This document shows positions 8,824-16,744 of a DNA stretch of 64,000 nucleotides, in pieces. A program made the translations under genes and the position numbers. The stretch's first letter is position 1, and each line of letters begins with the position of its first letter. Origin of the DNA: Methanolobus sp. WCC4. GTDB taxonomy: Archaea > Halobacteriota > Methanosarcinia > Methanosarcinales > Methanosarcinaceae. Location of the stretch: the NCBI RefSeq assembly GCF_038022665.1, contig NZ_CP150629.1:2462480-2526479 (forward strand), written 5' to 3'. Under the pieces are notes generated by a model. The model saw only the letters and a list, made by a program, of their open reading frames with translations. It was not told the DNA's origin and did not search any database.

Positions 8824-9684
8824 TCATTCCAGCACGAAGGTCCTGAATTCTTCAAAACCCACACGCTGTATGGTATCTCCGAAACGTTCTCCGGGAGTTG
8901 CTTCATTCCTGAAGAACTCAATGGACTTTTTAATTATACTGAAGAGTGTATCCTCATCTACGAGTTCTATAAGTTTGGTACCAAATCTTGGATATCTTCC
9001 AACCTTGCCACCGACATAGATGGTATACCCCTCTTTTGATACAGCCCATGCATTTTTAGGGCATATGAGACGGCACTGACCACAGAGGATACATTTCTCC
9101 CGGTCATATTCCAGAGTTTTGCCTTCTACCCTGATCGCGTCGGCAGGACATGCGGTCTGACAGAGCTTACAATAATTACATTTGCCCTCTATCCATTCAG
9201 GCTCAAGTCCTCCCATGACACCAAGATCGTTCTCCTGAGCTTTCATACATGATGCAGGACAGCCTGTGACACCGAATTTGAACTTGCCAGGAAGCTCCAT
9301 GGCAAAATATTTCTCATCGATCTTACCTGCAATGTCCTCTGAATCGATAAGTCCCCTTGGACAGATACGATTACCCTGACATGCAACTACACCACGGACC
9401 CTTGGACCGCAGGTACCCTGATGGACACCGCGCGCTTCAAGTTCGTCAAGGAGGTCTTCTGCATCCTCGAAGGGGATGTAGGATATCTCAAGTCCCTGAC
9501 GTGCGGTTATGTGGACCTCACCCCTGCCATACTTCTCTGAAGCATCGGCAAGTGCGCGAAGCTGCTCAGCGCTTAACTGGCCGCCTACAACGCGAAGGCG
9601 CATGGAAAAAAGGTCTTCCTGCTGCTTCTGGCGAAGGAAACCGCCCTGTTTAAGTCTGTCATAGTTGGTTGTCTTTTCACCCAT
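8824..9684 (-). CDS. Small siroheme sulfite/nitrite reductase with ferredoxin domain
   Basis: A 286-residue protein likely to reduce sulfite to sulfide with six electrons. The siroheme-[4Fe-4S] motif is present as C102-x5-C108 and C142-x3-C146. It is followed by two complete ferredoxin motifs, C169-C172-C175-C179 and C198-C201-C204-C208. It resembles short Dsr-like/Asr-type proteins of methanogens, about half the length of classical CysI or Fsr, and has no F420H2-dehydrogenase domain. The ATG at 9684 is preferred over an upstream TTG at 9693. It is first in the leftward order sulfite reductase-cysH-cysD-cysN, supporting sulfite as substrate. Nitrite is a possible alternative. Confidence 0.85.
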   Translation of the reverse strand: MGEKTTNYDRLKQGGFLRQKQQEDLFSMRLRVVGGQLSAEQLRALADASEKYGRGEVHITARQGLEISYIPFEDAEDLLDELEARGVHQGTCGPRVRGVVACQGNRICPRGLIDSEDIAGKIDEKYFAMELPGKFKFGVTGCPASCMKAQENDLGVMGGLEPEWIEGKCNYCKLCQTACPADAIRVEGKTLEYDREKCILCGQCRLICPKNAWAVSKEGYTIYVGGKVGRYPRFGTKLIELVDEDTLFSIIKKSIEFFRNEATPGERFGDTIQRVGFEEFRTFVLE

Positions 9685-9846
9685 TATTATCAATTACAGT
9701 TTTGTATGTTCCAATATATATGTGTATGATAAGGCAAATGTTGCATCTTTTTAAGATCTTGTGGTAATTTTGGCCTCATTCTTCAGCGATATATAATAAC
9801 CTAACATTCAATTGACAGATGCTGTCCGATCATGTAGAATGAAAGA

Positions 9847-10845
9847 ATGAAAAGACATGCTAAAAAGGAAAAGGAGAGAATTAAAGTGATCATAGCACTG
9901 GCTGCAATTACATCTGCAATATTTATGGGATTGAACATTGGCGGAAATAATGCAGCCGCTTCCATGGGTGCAGCATATGGCGCAAAGGCCCGTACCAAGA
10001 AGCAGGCTGTGATCCTGATAGCTATATTCTCATTTTTAGGAGCGGTTATCAGTGGCGGCGATGTTGTCAGGACACTGGGTAACGATATAGTCCCGGGGAA
10101 CACAATAACACTTGTTGCTGCCATCATTGCAATAGCTGCTGCTGCACTCAGCCTGTTCATAGGTAATATATTGAAGGTACCTGTGTCAGCAAGTCAGTCA
10201 ATAGTCGGATCCATCGTAGGGATAGGCATATTCTTCGGCGTACTTGATACCAGCTTGCTCACTGAGATAGTAGGATGGTGGGTAGTCACACCGGTGCTTG
10301 CCTTTACACTGGCATTCATATGCGGCAAATTCATTCATCCGAAGCTCCTTATCTGGCTCATTGACCATGAATCGGAGGCGAAGATCAGGAGTATTATTAC
10401 AAAGCTCCTTACTGCTTCCGGATGTTATGTGGCATATTCTGCCGGTGCCAACAATGCTGCAAGCGCAGTGGGTCCCCTAGTAGGTGCAGGATTCTTTGAT
10501 CAGACCACAGGTACGATCATTGGAGGGCTGACGCTTGGAGCCGGTGCTTTGCTTATTGGCGGAAGGATACTTCAGACAGTGGGAGACGACATTACAGAAC
10601 TCTGTACCATCCGTGCCATTTTCATAGAGGGAATAGCAGCAGTTATCGTTCACGGAGCATCACATGCAGGCATACCGGTCTCACTGGGACAGATCGTACC
10701 GGCAGCTATTATAGGCATTGGATGTGCGAATGAAGGATTCAATACAGTGAAAAGCAAGACAGTAAAACGTATCGGCCTCATGTGGATCACTTCACCGATA
10801 ATTGCGGGTCTTATAGCATTCGGTGCTATGAGAATTGTTTCCTGA
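9847..10845 (+). CDS. Pit-family anion permease, probably sulfate (CysP-like)
   Basis: A 332-residue integral membrane protein with about ten hydrophobic segments and the two family repeats, visible as GLNIGGNNAAASMG near residue 29 and SAGANNAASAVG near 200. Pit proteins carry phosphate by cation symport, but a branch (CysP) carries sulfate. Its divergent position next to the sulfate-reduction genes suggests sulfate here. No SD precedes ATG 9847. An in-frame GTG at 9886 has AAGGAG 9 nt upstream and could be the true start, removing a basic N-terminal tail. Substrate assignment rests on context. Confidence 0.8.
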   Translation: MKRHAKKEKERIKVIIALAAITSAIFMGLNIGGNNAAASMGAAYGAKARTKKQAVILIAIFSFLGAVISGGDVVRTLGNDIVPGNTITLVAAIIAIAAAALSLFIGNILKVPVSASQSIVGSIVGIGIFFGVLDTSLLTEIVGWWVVTPVLAFTLAFICGKFIHPKLLIWLIDHESEAKIRSIITKLLTASGCYVAYSAGANNAASAVGPLVGAGFFDQTTGTIIGGLTLGAGALLIGGRILQTVGDDITELCTIRAIFIEGIAAVIVHGASHAGIPVSLGQIVPAAIIGIGCANEGFNTVKSKTVKRIGLMWITSPIIAGLIAFGAMRIVS

Positions 10846-10873
10846 ATGGACTGATCGGTCGATAGCAATAAAG

Positions 10874-10895
10874 TACCATGTAGAATGGTATTTTG
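10874..10895 (+). terminator. Terminator-like hairpin after the Pit permease
   Basis: TACCAT (10874-10879) and ATGGTA (10885-10890) form a stem with a 5-nt loop, followed by TTTT. It lies about 30 nt after the stop codon. A further T-run is at 10902-10907. Confidence 0.45.
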
Positions 10896-10974
10896 AATTA
10901 CTTTTTTAGCATTGGACTGAACAAGAATGATATCTTGAATAGAAAATGGAGAGTCTGTAGAAATCCTGCTAATT

Positions 10975-11330
10975 GAAACTTTGCCCTCATAATTTTTCAA
11001 TTACTGGAACATTTCAATAGTCTTCAGGATAGTAGTGAAGGAACGTGCCGCCTGCGGCGGATGGTAGTATTGTTCCTTGTTTTTCAATGATCTTTGATAG
11101 ATCCATCAGAAACCCGTGGATGCAGAAGATAATAGGTTTGAATGATCGGAAGTCATGAATAACTAAGACCATCCCGGAGGGTCACAGCGAAGCCGGCACA
11201 GTCCGAAAAGGTGACTAAAATATTCTGTTGGTTTCAACTCTTTTCCCGGACACCAGTAATTAGAGATCGCGACATTTACCATAAGAATCATAGGTGCGAT
11301 CACGACAGAGATGCAGGGCCACATAAGCAA
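10975..11330. repeat. Dispersed structured repeat, copy A
   Basis: This copy aligns by eye with 49368-49725. The strongest blocks are GTGAAGGAACG..CCGCCTGCGGCGGATGG at 11034-11064 and, near 11153-11213, TCATGAATAACTA, CATCCCG-AGGGTC, GCGAAGCCGGCACA and TCCGAAAAGGTGA. The first block folds as CCGCC-TGC-GGCGG, enclosed in this copy by GGAAC/GTTCC. Weaker similarity continues to about 11330. Reading frames are not conserved between copies, so this looks like an RNA or DNA structural repeat rather than a gene. A lone 14-bp match to the MITE end lies just left, at 10954-10967. Confidence 0.7.
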
Positions 11331-11386
11331 TTTAAACAAGAGTCCCTAAAGATCAAAAATAGAAAAAAAGGAGGTGAAATGACCCA

Positions 11387-11620
11387 TCAAGCTTTTTCGA
11401 TAAGCATCTTCCATGTACCGTTATCTTCCTGGTCGATGCCAAGTACAGTGTGGCCCTCGTTCTTCACGCTTTTTGGAACATTTGATATTGCAGATTGGGA
11501 ACTGAAGATCACAGTGAGGCGTTCACCGCTTTTCAGGCTTTCCAGATGCAGTTTTGTCTTAACGAAAGTGAGGGGACATACCTCCCCTTTCAGGTCCAGT
11601 TCTATAGATTCCTTTGCCAT
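11387..11620 (-). CDS. tusA: TusA/SirA-family sulfurtransferase
   Basis: A 77-residue protein with the SirA/TusA fold that passes persulfide sulfur between partners. The conserved N-terminal cysteine lies in KGEVCPLTFVKTK (Cys15); many homologues have CPxP, and here the fourth position is T-F. The SD AAAGG precedes the ATG at 11620. It is transcribed leftward, facing the Pit permease across repeat copy A. The sulfur-assimilation neighbourhood fits a role in sulfur delivery to cofactors or tRNA. The exact partner is unknown. Confidence 0.88.
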   Translation of the reverse strand: MAKESIELDLKGEVCPLTFVKTKLHLESLKSGERLTVIFSSQSAISNVPKSVKNEGHTVLGIDQEDNGTWKMLIEKA

Positions 11621-11798
11621 TTTCTTTACCTTTGTCCAGTGGTTCTGTAATTATTGTATAAGGACGATTGACTGAGAAATCATATAATAGCTCAGATACA
11701 GGCAAAATAGACCCGTATTTATACTCGGTCAAGCAAAAATAACTGTGGTGCATAATTATCGTGCAATTTATCGATAGTTATATATATCATCAAGTCGT

Positions 11799-11826
11799 TT
11801 CACAATTGTTACTTCACAATCGTGAA
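11799..11826. promoter_or_regulatory. Candidate operator upstream of the frameshifted HTH gene
   Basis: TTCACAAT occurs twice, at 11799-11806 and 11813-11820. The second copy forms an inverted repeat TTCAC-AATC-GTGAA at 11813-11826. It lies about 52 nt before the ATG at 11878 and downstream of TATA-like DNA, a place expected for an autoregulatory repressor site. Binding is inference. Confidence 0.45.
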
Positions 11827-11877
11827 AGAACAAATATCAAACATTAATATTCAAAACTAAAAAGGAGAAAATATAAA

Positions 11878-12271
11878 ATGAGGGATCGCTTTTGTTGATG
11901 CTTACAGAGAAACAGTACAGATAACTGAGAATATCGGGGAACAAAACGACAGGGATGTCAGAAAGACGATCGAAGGACTTCCACCTTCTGCAAAACTCGT
12001 CTTTAAGGTTCTCGAATATGGCGGACTCCTTACACAAAAGGAGATAGCCGAACAAAGTTACCTGCCTCCACGTACCATCAGATATGCACTTGGCAGACTG
12101 AAGGACGAGGATTTCCTGCAGGAAAGGTTCTATTTCAAGGATGCAAGACAAAGCCTCTATGGCCTGAAGAATGTGCCGGACATTGGAAGAACTCCAATGG
12201 ACGATGCTCCGAAAATAGAACAGAGGATGCTAAATATGAATGCAGAGAATTTTGAACTCGCAGTCATGTGA
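11878..12271 (+). pseudogene. Winged-helix transcriptional regulator with +1 frameshift after codon 5 or 6
   Basis: AAGGAG at 11862-11867 precedes ATG 11878, but this frame stops at TGA after six codons. A +1 shift leads into a 125-codon frame (from GTT at 11894 to TGA 12269-12271) encoding a clear HTH protein. A helix-turn-helix region TQKEIAEQSYLPPRTIRYAL is followed by a wing (LKDEDFLQERFYFKDARQSLYGL), as in MarR-like archaeal regulators. The main frame has no ATG, GTG or TTG near its beginning. The shift lies near GGG or TTTT runs, so it could be a sequencing error, a recent mutation, or programmed slippage at CGC-TTT-TGT-TGA. The reading frame downstream looks fully preserved. Confidence 0.7.
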
Positions 12272-12932
12272 AGACATCCAGGCAAAAGTACCTGAACAAA
12301 CACACAACTTCTTCCATAAGTGGAGATGATCTGGAACACGAGTCAAGAATGATCAGTTCCGAATCTATCTCCACTTCTCCACTCCACTTTTCTATTCCTG
12401 TAACTACAGTACATTTAACTGAGAGTTAAACTGGATCACAGACTTGCAGATAGAATTACAAAGAACAAAATATCTGCTGCATTGCTACTTATTACTATAC
12501 TATTACTACATTATAGTAGCAACTCTTGAGAAAAACATGATATCGAAGAACAGATGCTGAAGAGTGGAACATGGACATAAGATGTTTTGGGGAGAGATGA
12601 TGTAGTGCAGAGAGAAACTGCCCATGTTCCGTTTATCGTATTCGTTTTTGCTTCAGCCTTTCCGATGATATATCGTACCAACCAATCAGCCCACAAAACC
12701 AGGTCATAGGTTATGTGACTACAATTCCTAGTTTAGTTTTCTGTTATATAAAATTATGTATTGTTTAGAATATAATGAGACTCATCATTATGACATTTGA
12801 GGTTTAGAGAGATGTCTGAATATGTGAAGTGAAATGAGAGGCATTATATCGGAATTCATCTCAAATTCGTGCTCAATCCTTCCAAAACTGATGCCTGAAC
12901 ATATCTGAGTAAACAAGTAAATACCAATTAAT
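12272..12932. other. Gene-free AT-rich region
   Basis: No supported gene. It contains an inverted repeat with ends TTGCTACT (12482-12489) and AGTAGCAA (12515-12522) enclosing AT-rich TACTA/TAGTA repeats that could extrude as a cruciform. Short open frames on the minus strand around 12511-12696 lack an SD and family likeness. Confidence 0.4.
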
Positions 12933-12953
12933 ACCAATTTATCCCAAATTGGT
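12933..12953. promoter_or_regulatory. Palindromic operator candidate upstream of fic
   Basis: ACCAATTT-ATCCC-AAATTGGT is a perfect 8-bp inverted repeat. Further ACCAATT (12923-12929) and TTGGTA (13004-13009) half-sites surround the start region. The Fic protein has its own C-terminal winged helix, so autorepression is plausible. Confidence 0.5.
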
Positions 12954-13012
12954 AGTAATCCTTAAATTCTAATAGCTACCATTTACTACCAAAAAGTAAT
13001 GAATTGGTATTT

Positions 13013-14305
13013 ATGAAGATTCCACAGAAGGCACCGGATATGTGGGAGATTGTCGGGAAAAATCCCGATAAGCTCTCTATTTTTGTTGATCCGCAGATGC
13101 AGGAACTTGTTGCAAAGTTCAACAGGGATTACCTGCACTGGGATGAGCTTCGGCACCGGAAATTACCGGTGGAAGCTGAAATTATATGGGCGTTGATCAA
13201 GAATAGCAGAAGCACGCAGTCGAAAAGGCTTGAGTTTGGAGACTGGACATTTCAATATATTCAGACCGGAGAGACAATGCGACGGCTACACCTGCTGGAT
13301 ACAAAAGGTGCCGGGAACCTTGAGAGTGGACCGGGCGGAGTGAATGCTTCGGACAGGAAGCGATATATCGTTAATTCACTCATGGAGGAGGCAATAGCAT
13401 CCAGTCAGCTCGAGGGAGCAGCTACTACAAGAGAGGCAGCAAAGAAGATGCTGCGGCAGAAAAATAAGCCCAGGGACTACTCACAGAAAATGATCATCAA
13501 CGGCTATCAGACCATGCAGATGATAGCCGAAATGGAAGAGAGATCGATCGATGTAGAAACACTGCTCAGAATCCACAGGGAGATAGTCAGGGATACTCTT
13601 GATGATCCAGAGGATGAAGGACGGTTCAGGGACAACAATGAGATCGTTGTGGCCGACCCACAGGATAGTACTGTCATCTATCATACTCCACCTGATCATC
13701 GGATGGTCCCTGCACTAATGGAAGAATTCTGCAGATTTGCCAGCAATGACGAGAATGATTTCATCCACCCACTCATTAAAGGGATAATATTGCATTTCCT
13801 CATAGGCTACATTCATCCCTTCACCGACGGGAACGGGCGATGTGCAAGATCCATATTCTACTGGTACATGCTCAGTCGTGGTTACTGGCTCTTTGAGTAC
13901 ATGCCAATATCCCGGATACTGCTACACTCAAAGAAAAAATATACCAGGGCCTATCTCTTCACTGAAACCGATGATAACGACCTGACATATTTCATAAACT
14001 ATAATCTCTCAGCAATAGAGAAAGCACTGGAAGACCTTGAGGAGTACATATCCCTCAAAAAGCAGGAACAGAATGAGACCATGCAGATCATCGAAAGGTC
14101 TGAGGACCTTAACCTCAGACAGGCAGATATACTCAAGAGTATGCTCAAAGAACCTGAAAGGTACTTCCCCATAGCTGAGATCAAAAGTAAGTACAATGTG
14201 GCTTACGATACAGCAAGGAATGATATGCAGCACCTTGCTGAGATGGGCTACATTGAAAAGATAAAAAGAGGCAGGAGCTATATGTACAGGTACAGAGGAG
14301 TTTAA
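13013..14305 (+). CDS. Fic-domain AMP-transferase with C-terminal winged helix
   Basis: A 430-residue protein transferring a nucleotide monophosphate, usually AMP, from ATP to a hydroxyl on a target protein. The catalytic motif HPFTDGNGRCAR starts at His268 and is intact. The inhibitory helix motif SSQLEG is at residues 130-135, N-terminal to the Fic fold, so this is a class II self-inhibited Fic protein. The last roughly 60 residues form a winged HTH (FPIAEIKSKYNVAYDTARNDM), common in this subfamily. ATG 13013 is preferred over TTG 13004; neither has a clear SD. It is monocistronic. The palindrome at 12933-12953 suggests autoregulation. No antitoxin is adjacent. Confidence 0.9.
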   Translation: MKIPQKAPDMWEIVGKNPDKLSIFVDPQMQELVAKFNRDYLHWDELRHRKLPVEAEIIWALIKNSRSTQSKRLEFGDWTFQYIQTGETMRRLHLLDTKGAGNLESGPGGVNASDRKRYIVNSLMEEAIASSQLEGAATTREAAKKMLRQKNKPRDYSQKMIINGYQTMQMIAEMEERSIDVETLLRIHREIVRDTLDDPEDEGRFRDNNEIVVADPQDSTVIYHTPPDHRMVPALMEEFCRFASNDENDFIHPLIKGIILHFLIGYIHPFTDGNGRCARSIFYWYMLSRGYWLFEYMPISRILLHSKKKYTRAYLFTETDDNDLTYFINYNLSAIEKALEDLEEYISLKKQEQNETMQIIERSEDLNLRQADILKSMLKEPERYFPIAEIKSKYNVAYDTARNDMQHLAEMGYIEKIKRGRSYMYRYRGV

Positions 14306-14350
14306 GGGTTATTTGGAGGTGCTTAGTACAAACCAGCACCCAAGCTACTC

Positions 14351-14386
14351 TAAAAAAAGACAAAATGAAAGCCTCTTCAGCTTTCA
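14351..14386 (-). terminator. Terminator of the aminotransferase gene
   Basis: TGAAAGC (14366-14372) and GCTTTCA (14380-14386) pair with a 7-nt loop. In the leftward transcript the stem is followed by TTTTGTCTTTTTTTAG. The stem overlaps the aminotransferase stop codon. Confidence 0.6.
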
Positions 14387-15565
14387 CAACCCATCAACAA
14401 AAGCCCCGATCCTTTCCAGAGCCTTCTCGATCTCCTCAAGGGAGGTCGCATAGGAACATCTCAGGAATCCGGTACCTGCATCACCGAACACATTGCCAGG
14501 AATTGTGACGACATGCTGCTCGTTCATCAGGCGTTCTGCGAACTCTTCTGAGGTCAGACCCGTGCTTTCGATGGAAGGGAATGCATAGAATGCGCCCTTT
14601 GGCTCGAAGCATTCAAGACCGATCTTGTTCAGGCCGTTGACGATAAGGTGGCGGCGGCGGTCGTAGCTGCGGACCATGCGCATCATTTCATCGGTGCCGT
14701 TACGAAGGGCTTCGATGGCTCCTATCTGTGCAGTGATGGGGGCACAGAGCATGGAATACTGATGGATCAGCATCATTGCACTGATGATATCAGGAGATGC
14801 CATTGCATAGGCCAGCCTGAAACCGGTCATTGCATATGCCTTGGAGAAACCGTTGAGCAGGATGGTCCTTTCACGCATTCCTTCAAGTGAAGCAAAACAT
14901 GTGTGTCCATTATTATAATCGTAGGTAAGGCAGTCGTAGACCTCATCGGATATGACCATGATATCATGCTCGCAGACAACATCTGCAATAGCCTCAAGGT
15001 CCTCCCTGCCCATGGTAGCGCCTGTTGGGTTGTTAGGGTAATTGATGATAACAGCCTTTGTCTTAGGAGTAATAGCAGCCTTCAGCTCTTCTGCTGTGAG
15101 CTTGAAATTATTCTCAAGTTTTGTTGAGATGATAACAGGTACTCCACCTGCGAACATCACCGAAGGTACGTATGCCACATAAGATGGCTGGACAACGATT
15201 ATCTCATCACCGGGATCTGTGATAGCCCTGATAGCTACATCGAGTGCTTCACTGACACCTGAAGTAACAAGTATCTCAGAATCCGGGTTGTAACTCACAC
15301 CGTACTTTGCAGAGAAGTGGTCAGCCAGGGATTCCCTGAGTTCCAGAAGTCCATAATTAGAAGTATAGGATGTCTCGCCACATTCCAGAGAATGAATGCA
15401 CGCTTCCCTAATGTGCCAGGGAGTAATATAATCCGGCTCACCTACGCCAAGGGAGATAACATCATCTATCCCGGACGCAAGATCGAAGTAGCGACGTATG
15501 CCTGATGGTGGCACCTTGTTCATCACATCTGCTACGAATTTTGAAGGGGTGCATGCTTTTCTCAT
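14384..15565 (-). CDS. Class I/II PLP-dependent aminotransferase
   Basis: A 393-residue fold-type I aminotransferase of the aspartate/aromatic subfamily. The sequence shows the substrate-recognition GVGEPDY near residues 37-43, NYPNNPTGA near 174, the acidic DEVYD near 206, and the PLP lysine in LLNGFSKAYAMTGFRLAY, followed by the conserved arginine. The ATG at 15565 has AGGAT upstream. The Lrp/AsnC regulator gene ends 27 bp upstream in the same direction, suggesting joint transcription and amino-acid-responsive control. The exact substrate (aspartate, aromatic or alanine) is not determinable from sequence. Confidence 0.9.
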   Translation of the reverse strand: MRKACTPSKFVADVMNKVPPSGIRRYFDLASGIDDVISLGVGEPDYITPWHIREACIHSLECGETSYTSNYGLLELRESLADHFSAKYGVSYNPDSEILVTSGVSEALDVAIRAITDPGDEIIVVQPSYVAYVPSVMFAGGVPVIISTKLENNFKLTAEELKAAITPKTKAVIINYPNNPTGATMGREDLEAIADVVCEHDIMVISDEVYDCLTYDYNNGHTCFASLEGMRERTILLNGFSKAYAMTGFRLAYAMASPDIISAMMLIHQYSMLCAPITAQIGAIEALRNGTDEMMRMVRSYDRRRHLIVNGLNKIGLECFEPKGAFYAFPSIESTGLTSEEFAERLMNEQHVVTIPGNVFGDAGTGFLRCSYATSLEEIEKALERIGAFVDGL

Positions 15566-15592
15566 TTATTCTACATCCTGTAATGTGACCTT

Positions 15593-16084
15593 TTAAGGGG
15601 TCACCGGTAAACGTGTAACATGGTCCTGCTCATAGAGGATTATACCATCCTCTTTGTATGTCTTCAGGACAAAGTGAGTGGTTGTATGTTGTACCTGTTC
15701 AAGGGTTGATATCTTCTCGGCAACGAAGAAAGCGACTTCCTTCATCGTCTTACCGGAAACGGTAAGTGAAAGATCATATTGTCCGGATAGAAGCCTGACA
15801 GAACGTACTTCCGGGAACTTGTACAGACGCTCAACAAGCGGCTGGTATCCAATTGTCCTTTCAAGGCTCACCTTGAGCTCGATTATTGCATAGACGTTCT
15901 CATCACCTGCAAGATCCCAATCAATAACGGTCTTGTATTTTCGGATAACACCACTGTCCTCGAGTTCCTTTACTCTTTTACTCACCTCATCGGCAGTGAG
16001 ACCTGTAAGGGCTGCGATCTTCTCATGACCCATACGTGCATCCTCTTCAAGACATTCCAGAATATGACGTGTTCTATCATCCAT
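15593..16084 (-). CDS. Lrp/AsnC family transcriptional regulator
   Basis: A 163-residue regulator with an N-terminal HTH (ARMGHEKIAALTGLTADEVSKRVKELEDSGVI) and a C-terminal RAM/AsnC ligand-binding domain including the VRSVRLLSGQYDLSLTV strand region. The start ATG at 16084 is preferred over 16099 because GGGG lies 9 nt upstream and it matches the common MDDRTRHILECL-type N-terminus. It is located directly upstream of the aminotransferase and probably senses an amino acid to control it. Confidence 0.88.
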   Translation of the reverse strand: MDDRTRHILECLEEDARMGHEKIAALTGLTADEVSKRVKELEDSGVIRKYKTVIDWDLAGDENVYAIIELKVSLERTIGYQPLVERLYKFPEVRSVRLLSGQYDLSLTVSGKTMKEVAFFVAEKISTLEQVQHTTTHFVLKTYKEDGIILYEQDHVTRLPVTP

Positions 16085-16142
16085 ATATAGCAACCCCATA
16101 AAACCAGATAAACTAAATTAAAAAGAAAAAAGAGTGCTCGAA

Positions 16143-16517
16143 TTACTCGAGCAATACCGCGTTCACAACGCCATCCTGACCTGGACGACTTGTGATCCTT
16201 GCTTCACCAAGGGAGGTCTTGATAACTGAGCCCTTTGTGAGGATGTTACGCCTGACGTAGTGCTCGTTAGCAACATTCCCTACAACAGTCTCGATGTCAG
16301 CCTTCTGGGTCTTGCCCTGTGTATCTGTGACATTTGCGATATTGCACTGGAGAAGCCTTACTTTTCTGTTTCCGCCTCTTGTTGAAACGTTCTTCCTCTT
16401 AGTCTCATGGATGTGGGTTTCAGCTGGTTCATTACCAAGCTCGAATTTCCTCTTTCCGCGAGCTGACTTGACCTTAGCACCTGTGTATGTCCTTCTGGAT
16501 CTGCCTTGCCATTTCAT
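16143..16517 (-). CDS. rps8e: 30S ribosomal protein S8e
   Basis: A 124-residue archaeal/eukaryotic-type S8e protein of the small subunit. It begins [22 protein letters not shown], a diagnostic basic N-terminus, and contains the [29 protein letters not shown] segment. The start ATG has GAGGA 6 nt upstream. Length is normal for archaea. It lies 58 bp downstream of nothing co-directional except the RNase Z promoter region; the Lrp gene follows. Confidence 0.97.
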   Translation of the reverse strand: MKWQGRSRRTYTGAKVKSARGKRKFELGNEPAETHIHETKRKNVSTRGGNRKVRLLQCNIANVTDTQGKTQKADIETVVGNVANEHYVRRNILTKGSVIKTSLGEARITSRPGQDGVVNAVLLE

Positions 16518-16744
16518 GATATATCCTCTTATGATCGTTAATTATTGTGAATAGAATTACCTTTGTTATTTCAATATAAATCTGGTATGATTTATGGACG
16601 TTCCTTTAATAATAAGATGATATATGAACTTTTCGAGTGACAGAAACATAGTCAAACATTTACAAAAACAAAAGCGAAGACGACACTCCGCCACCTGTTC
16701 TGCCATAGACAATTCATAAATAATTCTAATACTTATATAGATGT

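Noticed and set aside
12511-12696. 61-codon minus-strand open frame in the gap before fic
   Set aside because: No SD, low-complexity composition and no family likeness; it lies over the TTGCTACT inverted repeat.
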